Positions 1-7,456 of a stretch of 64,000 bases of DNA are shown here, one piece after another. The notes below the pieces were generated by a model that saw nothing but the letters and a program-made list of their open reading frames with translations, was not told the origin of the DNA and made no database searches. Made by a program: the position numbers and the translations under genes. Source of the stretch: Ferdinandcohnia salidurans (GTDB lineage Bacteria > Bacillota > Bacilli > Bacillales > Bacillaceae_L); NCBI RefSeq assembly GCF_042680725.1, contig NZ_JBHUEK010000010.1:124001-188000 (forward strand). Reading direction: 5' to 3'. Position 1 is the stretch's first letter. Each line of letters begins with the position of its first letter.

Positions 1-171
1 GATGTCATTGTAAAAATCAATGATACCGAAGTTAAAAGCTCAATGGACCTTCGTAAATATTTATATTCAAAAGTAAAAATAGGCGATCAAATTGAATTAA
101 CCTACTACCGAGGTGGAAATCTCGAAACAGCTTCATTAACCCTAACAAGTAATACGACTGGAATTGAATAA
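1..171 (+). CDS. C-terminal end of an HtrA-type (S1C) serine protease, partial
   Basis: The reading frame is open from base 1 and stops at TAA 169-171, giving the last 56 residues of a longer protein whose start lies outside the window. The segment has the look of the final PDZ domain of HtrA/DegP-like membrane-anchored proteases: a DVIVKIND turn, then DLRKYLYSK and a GDQIELTYYR strand. In the family this domain binds exposed C-termini of misfolded exported proteins and positions them for the trypsin-like catalytic domain, which is not visible here. The alternative is another PDZ protein such as a CtpB or MinJ relative, but the DLRKYLY pattern fits HtrA best. A hairpin just after the stop probably ends its transcript. 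Confidence 0.7.
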   Translation, partial: DVIVKINDTEVKSSMDLRKYLYSKVKIGDQIELTYYRGGNLETASLTLTSNTTGIE

Positions 172-184
172 TTGACATAAAGGG

Positions 185-212
185 CCCAAATCAAATCAGA
201 TTTGGGTCTATT
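185..212 (+). terminator. Probable terminator of the HtrA-type gene
   Basis: An 8-bp stem CCCAAATC/GATTTGGG with a 6-nt loop lies 14 bp after the stop codon. The T-run after it is weak (TCTATTTG), so termination may be partial. Confidence 0.5.
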
Positions 213-399
213 TGCGTCGGAAATCTATCCGACATTTTTTTCTATTGCCGACACCATTTCCCGGGAAACGACAGCGTGTATTGGTTAGTGACAGCAAATT
301 TAAATAGATATAAAAACACTCTAGACCATAGGAATTATGCATGGTACTAACTATTACCTAAAAATCACTCATTTATATATAATGCTTTCAAATGAATAT

Positions 400-436
400 G
401 AGACCAGATTATTTATAAACGCAATAATCTGGTCTC
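400..436. repeat. Perfect 14-bp inverted repeat before the DinB-like gene
   Basis: GAGACCAGATTATT (400-413) and its exact complement (423-436) enclose a 9-nt loop. There is no T-run on either side, so it is not a standard terminator. It lies about 58 bp before the ATG at 494, within the likely 5' leader or promoter region. It could be an operator or a leader hairpin; the sequence does not decide. Confidence 0.6.
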
Positions 437-493
437 AAATAACATCAAATGCCATATAGATTACTACCACATAAAAACCAGGAGGAGTTTGCA

Positions 494-949
494 ATGAGTC
501 ACTATTTATTGATGCAATTTGAATTATTAAAGGGTCGTTTTCTTGGCGATTTGGAGGATGTAACGGACGATATAGTATCCATTCAACCGGACGGTTTTAA
601 TAATACAATCCTTTGGCATGTAGGTCATCTCGTTACCGTCAATGAGCAATTTATGTTTGGCTATCCGAAGAAGTCTACTTATCTACCGGAAAATTATTTG
701 AACCTCTTTGCCAAAGGAACTAGTCCTGCAGACTGGAATGGAGAAATCCCCTCAATAGCAGATCTAGTAGATCAATTTACCGAACAGGTAACTAGAATAC
801 AGCAAATCCCTGTTGAACGTTTTGACGAAAGGTTGAAACAACCCTTTCTTGGTCTTGAAACCTTTGGTGAAATAACGAACCTAGCTTTCTTCCATATCGC
901 CTACCATTTAGGCCAAATTCATGCGATGAAGCTTATGCTTCAAAAATAA
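494..949 (+). CDS. DinB-family (DinB_2-like) protein
   Basis: This 151-residue protein belongs to the DinB/YfiT-like four-helix-bundle superfamily. Members carry a metal site formed by three histidines and include thiol-dependent S-transferases and many proteins of unknown role. The expected histidines are visible: one or two in LWHVGHL (around residue 44) and two in the C-terminal HIAYHLGQIH. The start is set at ATG 494 because AGGAGG at 481-486 precedes it at good spacing; an in-frame ATG at 449 lacks a ribosome site. Cytoplasmic; no signal sequence. The gene stands alone, and the substrate cannot be inferred. Confidence 0.75.
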   Translation: MSHYLLMQFELLKGRFLGDLEDVTDDIVSIQPDGFNNTILWHVGHLVTVNEQFMFGYPKKSTYLPENYLNLFAKGTSPADWNGEIPSIADLVDQFTEQVTRIQQIPVERFDERLKQPFLGLETFGEITNLAFFHIAYHLGQIHAMKLMLQK

Positions 950-1087
950 GGAAGTTACTAATCCAGAGGATACACATACATAAAACTATAAAAGTATAAA
1001 AAGCACTTGACAATTCTAGAGAAAATAAAAATGCTAGTGTATTTTTAGTTCAATAGTATGATATGATAAGAGTATGTCATCAAAAGG

Positions 1088-1123
1088 CCTTTCATTCTTA
1101 GTGCTATTAAGAATGAAAAGGGG
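1088..1123 (+). promoter_or_regulatory. Hairpin that buries the ribosome site of the next gene
   Basis: CCTTTCATTCTTA (1088-1100) pairs with TAAGAATG plus AAAAGG (1108-1121) around a short loop, with one bulged A. The 3' arm contains the purine-rich ribosome site (AAAAGGGG, 1117-1123), and five T follow directly. The structure could act as an attenuator or as an RBS-sequestering, possibly temperature- or ligand-sensitive, element controlling the gene that starts at 1133. Confidence 0.5.
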
Positions 1124-1132
1124 ATTTTTGAT

Positions 1133-1702
1133 TTGAAGAAGAGAACATGGACATATGAAGAAATAGAGTTTTTAAAGGACAATGTAGGCCGTATGAAAAT
1201 CTCAACCATCGCCAATCACCTTCATAGGACGGAAACGGCAGTTGAGTTAAAGATTAAAAGATTAGGGCTTTCGAACACCAAATCCTTTACCGGTCAATTG
1301 ACAATGCATGAATTGGCAACTCTATTAAAGATTGATCCAAAGTCTGTAAAGCTATGGATTGATAACCATGGACTAAGGTACACAAAAAAGGCAACGCGAA
1401 ATACACGAAAATTTTACTTTATTAAACCCGAGGATTTTTGGGATTGGGCAAAGAATAACAAAAGCCGAATTGACTTCTCAAAAATTGAAAAAAATGCAAT
1501 CGTTCCTGAACCATGTTGGGTGGAAGGAGAGCGTTCAAAGCAAAAGAGGGTCAATTACCGAGCGTGGACAACAGTAGAAATTAACTCCATGATTGAGCTT
1601 GTGGCAACAGGTACTCCGTTTTCCGACATTGGAAAAAGACTTAACCGTAGCCCAATTAGCATCCAACGTAAATACCAGCGTATGAGTAAAGCAGTGAAAT
1701 AA
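1133..1702 (+). CDS. DNA-binding protein with Myb/SANT-like helix-turn-helix ends
   Basis: A 189-residue basic protein starting at a TTG about 9 bp after AAAAGGGG. The N-terminus (TWTYEEIEFLKDN, then STIANHLHRTETAVELKIKRLGL) and the C-terminus (RAWTTVEINSMIELVATG, then SDIGKRLNRSPISIQRKYQRM) have the same plan: a tryptophan-led helix followed by a helix-turn-helix, as in Myb/SANT or GcrA-type DNA-binding modules. Between them, LTMHELATLLKIDPKSVKLWIDNHGL resembles a MerR/excisionase-type winged helix. It probably binds DNA as a regulator; similar arrangements occur in phage and host regulators. No neighbour reveals a target. The gene is preceded by a hairpin over its RBS and followed by a c-di-GMP riboswitch. 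Confidence 0.65.
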   Translation: MKKRTWTYEEIEFLKDNVGRMKISTIANHLHRTETAVELKIKRLGLSNTKSFTGQLTMHELATLLKIDPKSVKLWIDNHGLRYTKKATRNTRKFYFIKPEDFWDWAKNNKSRIDFSKIEKNAIVPEPCWVEGERSKQKRVNYRAWTTVEINSMIELVATGTPFSDIGKRLNRSPISIQRKYQRMSKAVK

Positions 1703-1725
1703 ATACATCATTGATAAAAACCAAA

Positions 1726-1812
1726 CTATACAAAAGGCAAAATTGTTGAAAGACAATGACGCAAAGCCACGGGCCTAAGGAGGATTCCTCTATGGTGGCC
1801 GGGTTGCTATAG
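1726..1812 (+). promoter_or_regulatory. Cyclic di-GMP-I (GEMM-I) riboswitch aptamer
   Basis: The conserved landmarks of the class I c-di-GMP aptamer appear in order: GGCAAA at 1736; a short hairpin with a GAAA loop (ATTGTT/GACAAT, 1741-1756); GACGCAAAGCC (1757-1767); GGGCCTAAGG, which carries the tetraloop receptor strand; a second hairpin; then TATGGTGGCCGGGTTGC. CTATA (1726-1730) can pair with TATAG (1808-1812) to close P1. The family senses c-di-GMP and usually controls motility, biofilm or surface-protein genes. A strong terminator starts 35 nt downstream and fits an expression platform. No plus-strand gene follows until prfC at 2489, so the target is unclear. Confidence 0.88.
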
Positions 1813-1847
1813 AATGGAAGGGTTCCTTTAATTGATGACGAAAAAAT

Positions 1848-1889
1848 GGGAGATACTAGTTGAATAACTAGTTCTCCCGTTTTCTTTTT
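1848..1889 (+). terminator. Terminator serving as riboswitch expression platform
   Basis: GGGAGA-ACTAGTT pairs with AACTAGT-TCTCCC around a GAAT loop, with one bulge, and is followed by GTTTTCTTTTTC. It is a strong intrinsic terminator 35 nt after the c-di-GMP aptamer. Confidence 0.88.
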
Positions 1890-1899
1890 CTAGAAGATA

Positions 1900-2161
1900 T
1901 TCAAAAAGTCCGGTGAAATTGACATATCGATATAGGAACTTCGACTAACTACCGACACTTCCTGTGTCGAACGTCGAAGTCACCACATCCTGTGGAAGCT
2001 CGTTGGCTTGCTTTTGCGTTCCTCGCGTATTAACTACATACGCTCCGGTACTCAAAGCTACGCCGCCTCGAACTTTCGACGCACAGGACGTGCTAGTGTC
2101 GACAATGCCACAGGACGTGGCGTTTTTGTCGACGTGGTCCTTTTCATCCTCCTTTTTGAAC
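1900..2161 (+). repeat. Dispersed repeat R1, copy a (long form, 262 bp)
   Basis: The element is bounded by TTCAAAAAG (1900) and CTTTTTGAA (2152-2160). It shares a core with copies at 21343-21515, 30944-31086 and 37639-37775: GACA-ATCGA, then GTTGGCTTGCTTTTGCGTTC, then CGTATTAACTACATACG, then CTCAAAGC-GCGCCGCC. This copy is longer because it carries extra nested palindromes built around CACATCCTGTGG and CACAGGACGTGG. Apparent ORFs inside it are by-products of the repeat. Confidence 0.85.
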
Positions 2162-2173
2162 AAGCATATTACA

Positions 2174-2284
2174 TTATTGATCTAATGAATTTTTATCTAA
2201 TTCTTTAACACCGTTCATAATTTGGACTGCAAAACCGACACAAACTAGAATAATACTAACAACAAGAAAATATGCTACAAACAT
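2174..2284 (-). CDS. Small single-span membrane protein (36 residues)
   Basis: A short reading frame runs from ATG (complement of 2282-2284) to TAA (2174-2176), with GAGGTGAAGG at good spacing upstream. The product begins MFVAYFLVVSIILVCVGFAV, a single hydrophobic helix, and ends in a short hydrophilic tail (NGVKELDKNSLDQ), so an inner-membrane location is very likely. The family is not recognised. Its size and shape recall accessory subunits of terminal oxidases such as CydS/CydX, but that is only an analogy. An Fnr/CRP-type palindrome sits at the activating distance from its promoter, suggesting expression under oxygen limitation. The 3' end lies 13 bp from repeat R1. Confidence 0.7.
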   Translation of the reverse strand: MFVAYFLVVSIILVCVGFAVQIMNGVKELDKNSLDQ

Positions 2285-2326
2285 GTAACCTTCACCTCAT
2301 TATAGTTTTTTTCTATTTCTAACTTT

Positions 2327-2371
2327 AGTATAGTGCGAACCCATATAGGCTTCTGTGATTTAAATCACAGA
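2327..2371 (-). promoter_or_regulatory. Fnr/CRP-type activated promoter of the 36-residue membrane protein
   Basis: A perfect 20-bp palindrome TCTGTGATTT/AAATCACAGA (2352-2371) matches the TGTGA-N6-TCACA box of the CRP/Fnr family. On the minus strand a -10 hexamer TATACT (2332-2327) places transcription start near 2320, which puts the palindrome centre (2361.5) at about -41.5, the classical class II activation distance used by Bacillus Fnr. No good -35 hexamer is needed or seen. Confidence 0.72.
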
Positions 2372-2488
2372 ATTGCTCTATTTTCAAAATTTTCCTATGA
2401 GTAACTGGAATCAATTCTCGTTGTAGTTCCTTTTTAATTGTGATATATTTTTTTAGATACAATCTGTGATAACGGAAGGATAATTTGC

Positions 2489-4072
2489 ATGAGCTATATA
2501 GATGAAGTTCAAAAACGAAGAACGTTTGCCATCATCTCTCACCCGGATGCTGGTAAAACGACGATGACTGAGAAATTATTATATTTTGGGAATGTAATTC
2601 GTGAAACAGGTACGGTAAAAGGAAAAAAATCAGGAAAATTTGCTGCGTCGGACTGGATGGAGATTGAAAAACAACGTGGGATTTCAGTTACATCAAGTGT
2701 GATGAGTTTTCCATACGAAAACTTCTATGTCAATATTCTTGATACACCAGGACACGAGGACTTCAGTGAGGACACCTATCGTACGTTAACAGCTGTGGAC
2801 AGTGTTGTGATGATCATCGATTCAACAAAAGGTGTTGAGCCACAAACGATTAAACTCTTTAAAGTTTGTCGCATGAGAGGCATTCCAATTTTTACATTCA
2901 TCAATAAGCTTGACCGTGAAGGAAAAGATCCACTTGAACTCTTAGCTGAAATTGAAGAAGTTCTTGGTATTGAATCGTATCCGATGAACTGGCCAGTTGG
3001 AATGGGGAAACGATTCTTAGGGATTGTCGATCGTTACAACAATCAATTTGTACATTTTACTGGAAATGAAGATGAAAAAATCATTTCATTACAGGAGCTA
3101 GAGGACGGCAAGCATCCTGGAATTACAGATAGTCCGATTTATGAAAGTACACAAGATGAGTTACTTTTATTAGATGAAGCAGGAAATGACTTTGATGTGG
3201 AACGTGTAGCCAAAGGTGACCTTACGCCTGTATTCTTTGGTAGTGCGCTCGCAAACTTTGGTGTAGAAACGTTTTTTAATACCTTTTTACAATTTGCTTC
3301 AGAACCGAAGCCACGTAAAACAAATCTTGGCTTAATTCCACCAGAGGACGAAACGTTTTCAGGTTATATTTTCAAAATCCAAGCAAACATGAACACGAAG
3401 CACCGCGACCGAATTGCATTCCTTCGCGTCTGCTCAGGGAAGTTTGAACGTGGAATGAGTGTCAACATCACTCGTACAGGAAAATCAATCAAGCTGAATC
3501 AAACTCAGCAGTTTATGGCCGCAAGTCGTGAAACAGTAGATGAGGCTTATCCTGGTGATATTATTGGTATTTATGATCCAAATGTCTACCAAATCGGTGA
3601 TACCCTTACAGCAGGTAAAGAAGATATCCATTATCAGGAACTACCTGTGTTCCCACCTGAAATGTATCGTAAAGTTCGCGTGAAGAACGTAATGAAGGCA
3701 AAGCAATTTAGAAAAGGTATTGAACAGCTCGTTCAAGAAGGGGCAATTCAATTGTTCAGACAGGAATCAAGTGATGAGTTCATTCTTGGTGCGGTTGGTC
3801 AACTTCAATATGATGTGTTTGAATATAGATTAGAGGGAGAATATAATGTCTCTGTTGAGTTCACTTCACTTGGAAACAGAATCCCAAGATGGATTGGCAA
3901 TAAAGATGTAGATACTCGTCTATTTGATTCAAGAAGTCTACTTGTTCGGGACCGTAGCGACCGATATGTCGTGTTATTTGAAAATGACTTTACGTATCGT
4001 TATTTCCAAGATAAAAACAAGGACATCGAACTCATCGACCTCTTTGAAAGCAATGACTATAAAGGTGTGTAA
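2489..4072 (+). CDS. prfC: Peptide chain release factor 3
   Basis: This 527-residue translational GTPase recycles RF1/RF2 from the ribosome after peptide release. G motifs are in place: HPDAGKTT at residues 18-25, DTPGHEDF at 85-92 and NKLD at 139-142. The EF-Tu-like domain 2 and the RF3-specific C-terminal domain follow, and the length matches the family. ATG 2489 follows GGAAGGAT. A possible -10 TACAAT lies at 2458-2463 with a weak -35. A hairpin at 4072-4121 separates it from the ABC transporter operon. RF3 is not universal in Bacillaceae, so its presence is a lineage marker. Confidence 0.95.
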   Translation: MSYIDEVQKRRTFAIISHPDAGKTTMTEKLLYFGNVIRETGTVKGKKSGKFAASDWMEIEKQRGISVTSSVMSFPYENFYVNILDTPGHEDFSEDTYRTLTAVDSVVMIIDSTKGVEPQTIKLFKVCRMRGIPIFTFINKLDREGKDPLELLAEIEEVLGIESYPMNWPVGMGKRFLGIVDRYNNQFVHFTGNEDEKIISLQELEDGKHPGITDSPIYESTQDELLLLDEAGNDFDVERVAKGDLTPVFFGSALANFGVETFFNTFLQFASEPKPRKTNLGLIPPEDETFSGYIFKIQANMNTKHRDRIAFLRVCSGKFERGMSVNITRTGKSIKLNQTQQFMAASRETVDEAYPGDIIGIYDPNVYQIGDTLTAGKEDIHYQELPVFPPEMYRKVRVKNVMKAKQFRKGIEQLVQEGAIQLFRQESSDEFILGAVGQLQYDVFEYRLEGEYNVSVEFTSLGNRIPRWIGNKDVDTRLFDSRSLLVRDRSDRYVVLFENDFTYRYFQDKNKDIELIDLFESNDYKGV

Positions 4073-4121
4073 AAACATGACTCTAAAACGCTCAGAAAAC
4101 TTCTCTGGGCGTTCATGTTTT
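4072..4121 (+). terminator. Long two-part hairpin between prfC and the ABC importer
   Basis: The inner stem AACGCTCAGA/TCTGGGCGTT (4087-4096/4104-4113) is extended by the outer stem AAAACATGA/TCATGTTTT (4072-4080/4113-4121). It begins at the last base of the prfC stop codon. The T-run is short, so read-through into the importer genes is possible. Confidence 0.55.
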
Positions 4122-4137
4122 GTGGAAAGGAATTGGT

Positions 4138-5193
4138 ATGAAAAGGAATTATATTCAAAAGATCTTCAATCAAGATGAACCGAATATGAAGGTTATTACA
4201 ATACTACTGTTGATAGTAAGCACTCTTTCTATCCTCTTCTCAATTGGTATAGGGCCAGTCTCTGTTCATCCACTCACGGTCATAAAAATCCTTTTCGCCA
4301 AACTTCCCTTTCTCACTATTGAAAATAACTGGACACAGGTTGAGGATAATATCGTTTGGGGTTTACGCTTACCAAGAGTGTTATTAGGAATGATTGTTGG
4401 TGCTTCATTAGCGATAACAGGGGTTGTTATGCAAGCATTGGTTCGTAACCATCTTGCAGACCCATTCATTCTTGGTGTCTCATCAGGTGCATCTGCAACG
4501 GCAACTTTAGGAATGTTATTTGGTGCCTTTTCGATTTTTGGTACTTATTCACTTTCCATCAGTGCGTTTATTGGTGCTGCTTTGACAATCATTTTAGTCT
4601 ATACCCTTTCAAGGGTGAACGGAAGAATCAATGTGACTCATCTCTTGCTTTCAGGTGTTGCAATCGCACTGATGATGGATGCATTGACAAGAACGATTAC
4701 GCTAAGTGCTCCGAATGCATTAGGCTTACATAATGCCACCTTTTGGATGTCAGGAAGCTTGGCAGGAGCAAAATGGGGCTATTTAACGCTACCCCTTATA
4801 GTGGCAGTGATTTGTATGATCGTTTTAATGAGCCAATATCGTGCTCTCAATGCCTTACTTTTCGGTGACGAAACAGCGGAAACATTAGGCTTTAATGTGG
4901 GGAGATTGCATAAATTATTGATCCTTGTTGCCTCGCTTTTAGCTGGTGTCACGATAGCGGTGAGTGGCTCAATTGGATTTATTGGGTTAATGGTTCCGCA
5001 TATTACAAGACTACTCGTTGGTTCAGATCATAAGCGGGTTCTTCCTGTAAGTGCCTTACTTGGTGGAATTTTTGTCGTGTGGACAGATGTTGCCGCCCGA
5101 ATGGTGATAGCACCTGAGGAATTGCCAATTGGGATATTAACCGCATTAGTAGGAGGGCCATTCTTTATTTGGTTATTAAAAACAAAAAAGTAG
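4138..5193 (+). CDS. FecCD/BtuC-type ABC transporter permease
   Basis: A 351-residue polytopic membrane protein of the FecCD family, which moves iron-siderophores, haem or cobalamin across the membrane. Family marks include RLPRVLLGMIVGASLAITG, LADPFILGVSSGAS, and a C-terminal GSIGFIGLMVPHITRLLVG segment that contacts the ATPase. About nine to ten membrane helices are apparent. ATG 4138 is preferred over an in-frame ATG at 4120 because GGAAAGGAA lies 5-8 bp before it. It is the first gene of a permease-ATPase-binding protein operon. Neither a cobalamin riboswitch nor a Fur box is visible in the 65-bp leader, so the substrate stays open. Confidence 0.88.
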   Translation: MKRNYIQKIFNQDEPNMKVITILLLIVSTLSILFSIGIGPVSVHPLTVIKILFAKLPFLTIENNWTQVEDNIVWGLRLPRVLLGMIVGASLAITGVVMQALVRNHLADPFILGVSSGASATATLGMLFGAFSIFGTYSLSISAFIGAALTIILVYTLSRVNGRINVTHLLLSGVAIALMMDALTRTITLSAPNALGLHNATFWMSGSLAGAKWGYLTLPLIVAVICMIVLMSQYRALNALLFGDETAETLGFNVGRLHKLLILVASLLAGVTIAVSGSIGFIGLMVPHITRLLVGSDHKRVLPVSALLGGIFVVWTDVAARMVIAPEELPIGILTALVGGPFFIWLLKTKK

Positions 5194-5201
5194 GTGAAAA
5201 A

Positions 5202-5987
5202 TTGAAACTACTGGTTGAGAATTTGAATTTTTCATTGAATGAAAAACATATTATTGAAGATATGAATTTGCATGTTTCAGAAGGTGAATTTGTCGGAATC
5301 ATCGGACCAAACGGAAGTGGGAAATCGACTCTCTTAAAAAACCTGTATCGTGGGCTTAAGCCTGATTCTGGTGTTGTTTTTTTAGATGGAGAAAATGTTT
5401 ATAAAATGAACCCTAAGGCGGCAGCGCAAAAAATCGGTGTTGTCGGACAAGAAAATGTCATCCCATTTGATTTTAAGGTCGAAGAAATCGTCGCAATGGG
5501 GAGAAGTCCATACAAAGGATTTTTTGATGGTGACAGTAGAAAAGATAAAGAAATTGTTGCAAATGCGATTGAGCAAATTGGTATGACTGATATGGAGAAA
5601 CGCAATTATATCAATCTATCAGGTGGGGAAAAGCAACGCGTCTTACTAGGTAGAGTGCTTGCGCAGCAAACGGATTTATTACTACTAGATGAACCAACAA
5701 ACCACTTGGATATCCAACATCAGTTGCAAATTTTTGATTTAATTAAAGGGCTAGGTGTAACGGTCTTATCGGCCATCCATGATTTAAACCTTGCTGCACT
5801 TTATTGCGACCGACTTTATGTTGTCAAGGATGGGCGTATTATGATGGCAGGAACTCCTGAAGAAGTATTAACGTCTGAATCGATATACGAAATCTACGGG
5901 GTCAGGTCTGATGTAACGATTCATCCAACTACAAAAAAAGTGACGATTACCTATTTACCCGTCAGTTTGCTAGAAGGAGATAATTAA
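5202..5987 (+). CDS. ABC transporter ATPase, FecE/BtuD type
   Basis: This 261-residue ATP-binding protein powers the permease encoded just upstream. Walker A GPNGSGKST is at residues 35-43, the signature LSGGEKQR near 137, Walker B LLLLDEPTNHLD near 160, and the switch histidine in SAIHDLN. The start is TTG 5202, 8 bp after TAGGTG; the longer in-frame ATG at 5169 overlaps the permease and lacks a ribosome site. The gap to the permease stop is only 8 bp, so the two are co-translated. Family membership is certain; whether the load is iron chelate or corrinoid is not. Confidence 0.9.
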   Translation: MKLLVENLNFSLNEKHIIEDMNLHVSEGEFVGIIGPNGSGKSTLLKNLYRGLKPDSGVVFLDGENVYKMNPKAAAQKIGVVGQENVIPFDFKVEEIVAMGRSPYKGFFDGDSRKDKEIVANAIEQIGMTDMEKRNYINLSGGEKQRVLLGRVLAQQTDLLLLDEPTNHLDIQHQLQIFDLIKGLGVTVLSAIHDLNLAALYCDRLYVVKDGRIMMAGTPEEVLTSESIYEIYGVRSDVTIHPTTKKVTITYLPVSLLEGDN

Positions 5988-5988
5988 A

Positions 5989-6939
5989 ATGAAAAAACTA
6001 GTTTTGCTATTGGCAGGGATTCTTGTATTGGTATTAGCGGGATGTGGCTCGAATACAGAGGACGGATCCGTTACTAAATCTAAGAAAGCTCTAGTTATTG
6101 ATAACTATGGGAGAGAAGTAGAATTTACTAAGAAACCTTCAAAAGTTTTAACTTTAGGACCAAATGCAACCGAATTATTTATCGCATTAGGACTCTCTGA
6201 TTATGTAATTGGAAATAGCTTGGACAATCATAGCCGCGGTGCTTTGCCTGAATATAAGGACGATTATGAGAAGATTCCAGAGCTTACATACGGTTCTGCA
6301 ACAAGGGAAGCTGTATTAACGAGTGGAGCAGATTTTATTTACGGTATTGATTGGGAATTTGGTAGTGAAGGCCTAGACGTCGATGAGCTTGAAAGCTATG
6401 GAATCAACGTATATATGAATAAAGCCACATCAATGGATGAAATTTATCAGGAAATACGTGATATCGGTAAGATTTTTGATATTGAAGATCGAGCAGAGGC
6501 ATTTGTTGAAGAGCAAAAGGCACGAATTGCTAGTGTGCAGGAAAAAATGGCTGATCATGAGCCGGTTGATGTACTAGTATATGACAGTGGCGGAAATGGT
6601 GTTTTCACCGCGGGTGGTACAAACTTTGAAACGTTATTAATAGAGTTAGCAGGTGGCCAAAATGTTTTTAATGATATCACAGACAAACAATGGACCACAG
6701 TTAGCTACGAAGAAGTACTCGCAAGGCAGCCAGATGTCATTCTGATTCACGATTATGATGCTCCGTCAATTGAGCAAAAAATAAAGGACATCAAAAATGA
6801 CCCAGCTCTTTCGCAGCTTGAAAGTGTTAAAAATGAAAAGTTTGTTGTTATTTCATTAGAGAGTGTTTTACCAGGAAACCGTATGGCGTATGCAGTTGAA
6901 ACATTGGCTAGAGGATTCTACCCGGAATTGTTTAAATAG
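5989..6939 (+). CDS. Substrate-binding lipoprotein of the Fe/B12 ABC importer
   Basis: A 316-residue lipoprotein with signal peptide and lipobox LVLAGC, lipidated at Cys19, hence anchored outside the membrane. The mature part has the TroA/BtuF-like fold of cluster A binding proteins: DNYGREVEFTKKPSKVLTLG at the start, a central rigid helix (VEEQKARIASVQEKM), and VLARQPDVILIHDYDAPS near the end. It follows the ATPase gene by one base. It closes a compact three-gene importer for an iron chelate, haem or corrinoid. No discriminating ligand residues can be named from sequence alone. Confidence 0.85.
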   Translation: MKKLVLLLAGILVLVLAGCGSNTEDGSVTKSKKALVIDNYGREVEFTKKPSKVLTLGPNATELFIALGLSDYVIGNSLDNHSRGALPEYKDDYEKIPELTYGSATREAVLTSGADFIYGIDWEFGSEGLDVDELESYGINVYMNKATSMDEIYQEIRDIGKIFDIEDRAEAFVEEQKARIASVQEKMADHEPVDVLVYDSGGNGVFTAGGTNFETLLIELAGGQNVFNDITDKQWTTVSYEEVLARQPDVILIHDYDAPSIEQKIKDIKNDPALSQLESVKNEKFVVISLESVLPGNRMAYAVETLARGFYPELFK

Positions 6940-6982
6940 CAGGAGTAATCACGTGAATTCCTTCATTCGATTTGCTATATTT

Positions 6983-7168
6983 AACTTAATTCAGTAAATC
7001 CTTTACTATTATAGGTAATGGATAAATGTTATAAACTAATTAATTTAGCGTGAATAAACCTGCCTGAATTAAGTTAAAACCTCCGGCGGATGCCACGATT
7101 TTTCAAAGGTAAATTTTCGAGCATGCTCGAAAAAAATCGGGCGCAAATACGCCAAGGCGCATTTGATG
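6983..7168 (+). repeat. Dispersed structured repeat R2, copy a
   Basis: The 89-bp core (7080-7168) starts CCTCCGGCGGATGCCAC and ends GCGCAAATACGCC-AAGGCGCATTTG. It shares this core with copies at 45005 and 59014. An inverted pair AACTTAATTCAG (6983-6994)/CTGAATTAAGTT (7064-7075) precedes the core, as in the other copies. The core folds into several hairpins, including CGATTTTT/AAAAATCG, TCGAGCATGCTCGA and a terminal GCGCC/GGCGC hairpin. This element fills the gap between the importer and csbA. Confidence 0.85.
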
Positions 7169-7195
7169 ATATGAAATTGAAAGGATACGAATTTA

Positions 7196-7423
7196 ATGCT
7201 ATTAAAAATATTGCTGGCGCTCATCCTTCCGGGTGTACTCGTCATTTTCTTTACAAGAGTGACCTATAATCATTATGTGGGTTTTTTACTTGCGGTTGCC
7301 CTTATCGTTGCGTCTATTTATAAAGGATATGCGGATTCCGCTATTATTATCGTTGCGGATATCATTTCGTTGGGTGCAGGATTCATGTATGCGAGAAATA
7401 TGGGGAAACGAGCGGAAAAATAA
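7196..7423 (+). CDS. csbA: CsbA membrane protein
   Basis: A 75-residue, very hydrophobic protein with two or three membrane helices, matching CsbA, which in B. subtilis is under the general-stress factor SigB. It begins MLLKILLALILPGVLVIFFT and ends with a short basic tail (ARNMGKRAEK). The position directly upstream of uvrB-uvrA, apart from one inserted gene, matches B. subtilis. ATG 7196 follows AAAGGATA. No clear SigB promoter can be seen because the R2 repeat occupies the upstream region. The molecular role in the family is unknown. Confidence 0.85.
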   Translation: MLLKILLALILPGVLVIFFTRVTYNHYVGFLLAVALIVASIYKGYADSAIIIVADIISLGAGFMYARNMGKRAEK

Positions 7424-7425
7424 AG

Positions 7426-7456
7426 TCCTTCATCGAGATGATGAAGGATTTTTTTT
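7426..7456. terminator. Bidirectional terminator between csbA and the lipoprotein gene
   Basis: TCCTTCATC (7426-7434) pairs with GATGAAGGA (7440-7448) and is followed by eight T. The hairpin overlaps the last codons of the convergent minus-strand gene (NPSSSR-stop), which is encoded by the stem itself. Confidence 0.88.

Noticed and set aside
1945..2208. Several 66-73-codon frames on both strands over 1.9-2.2 kb
   Set aside because: All fall in repeat R1 and reflect its palindromes.
4073..4137. Cobalamin riboswitch or Fur box for the ABC importer
   Set aside because: Only 65 bp separate prfC and the permease; a cobalamin aptamer needs about 200 nt, and no GATAATGATTATC-like site is seen.
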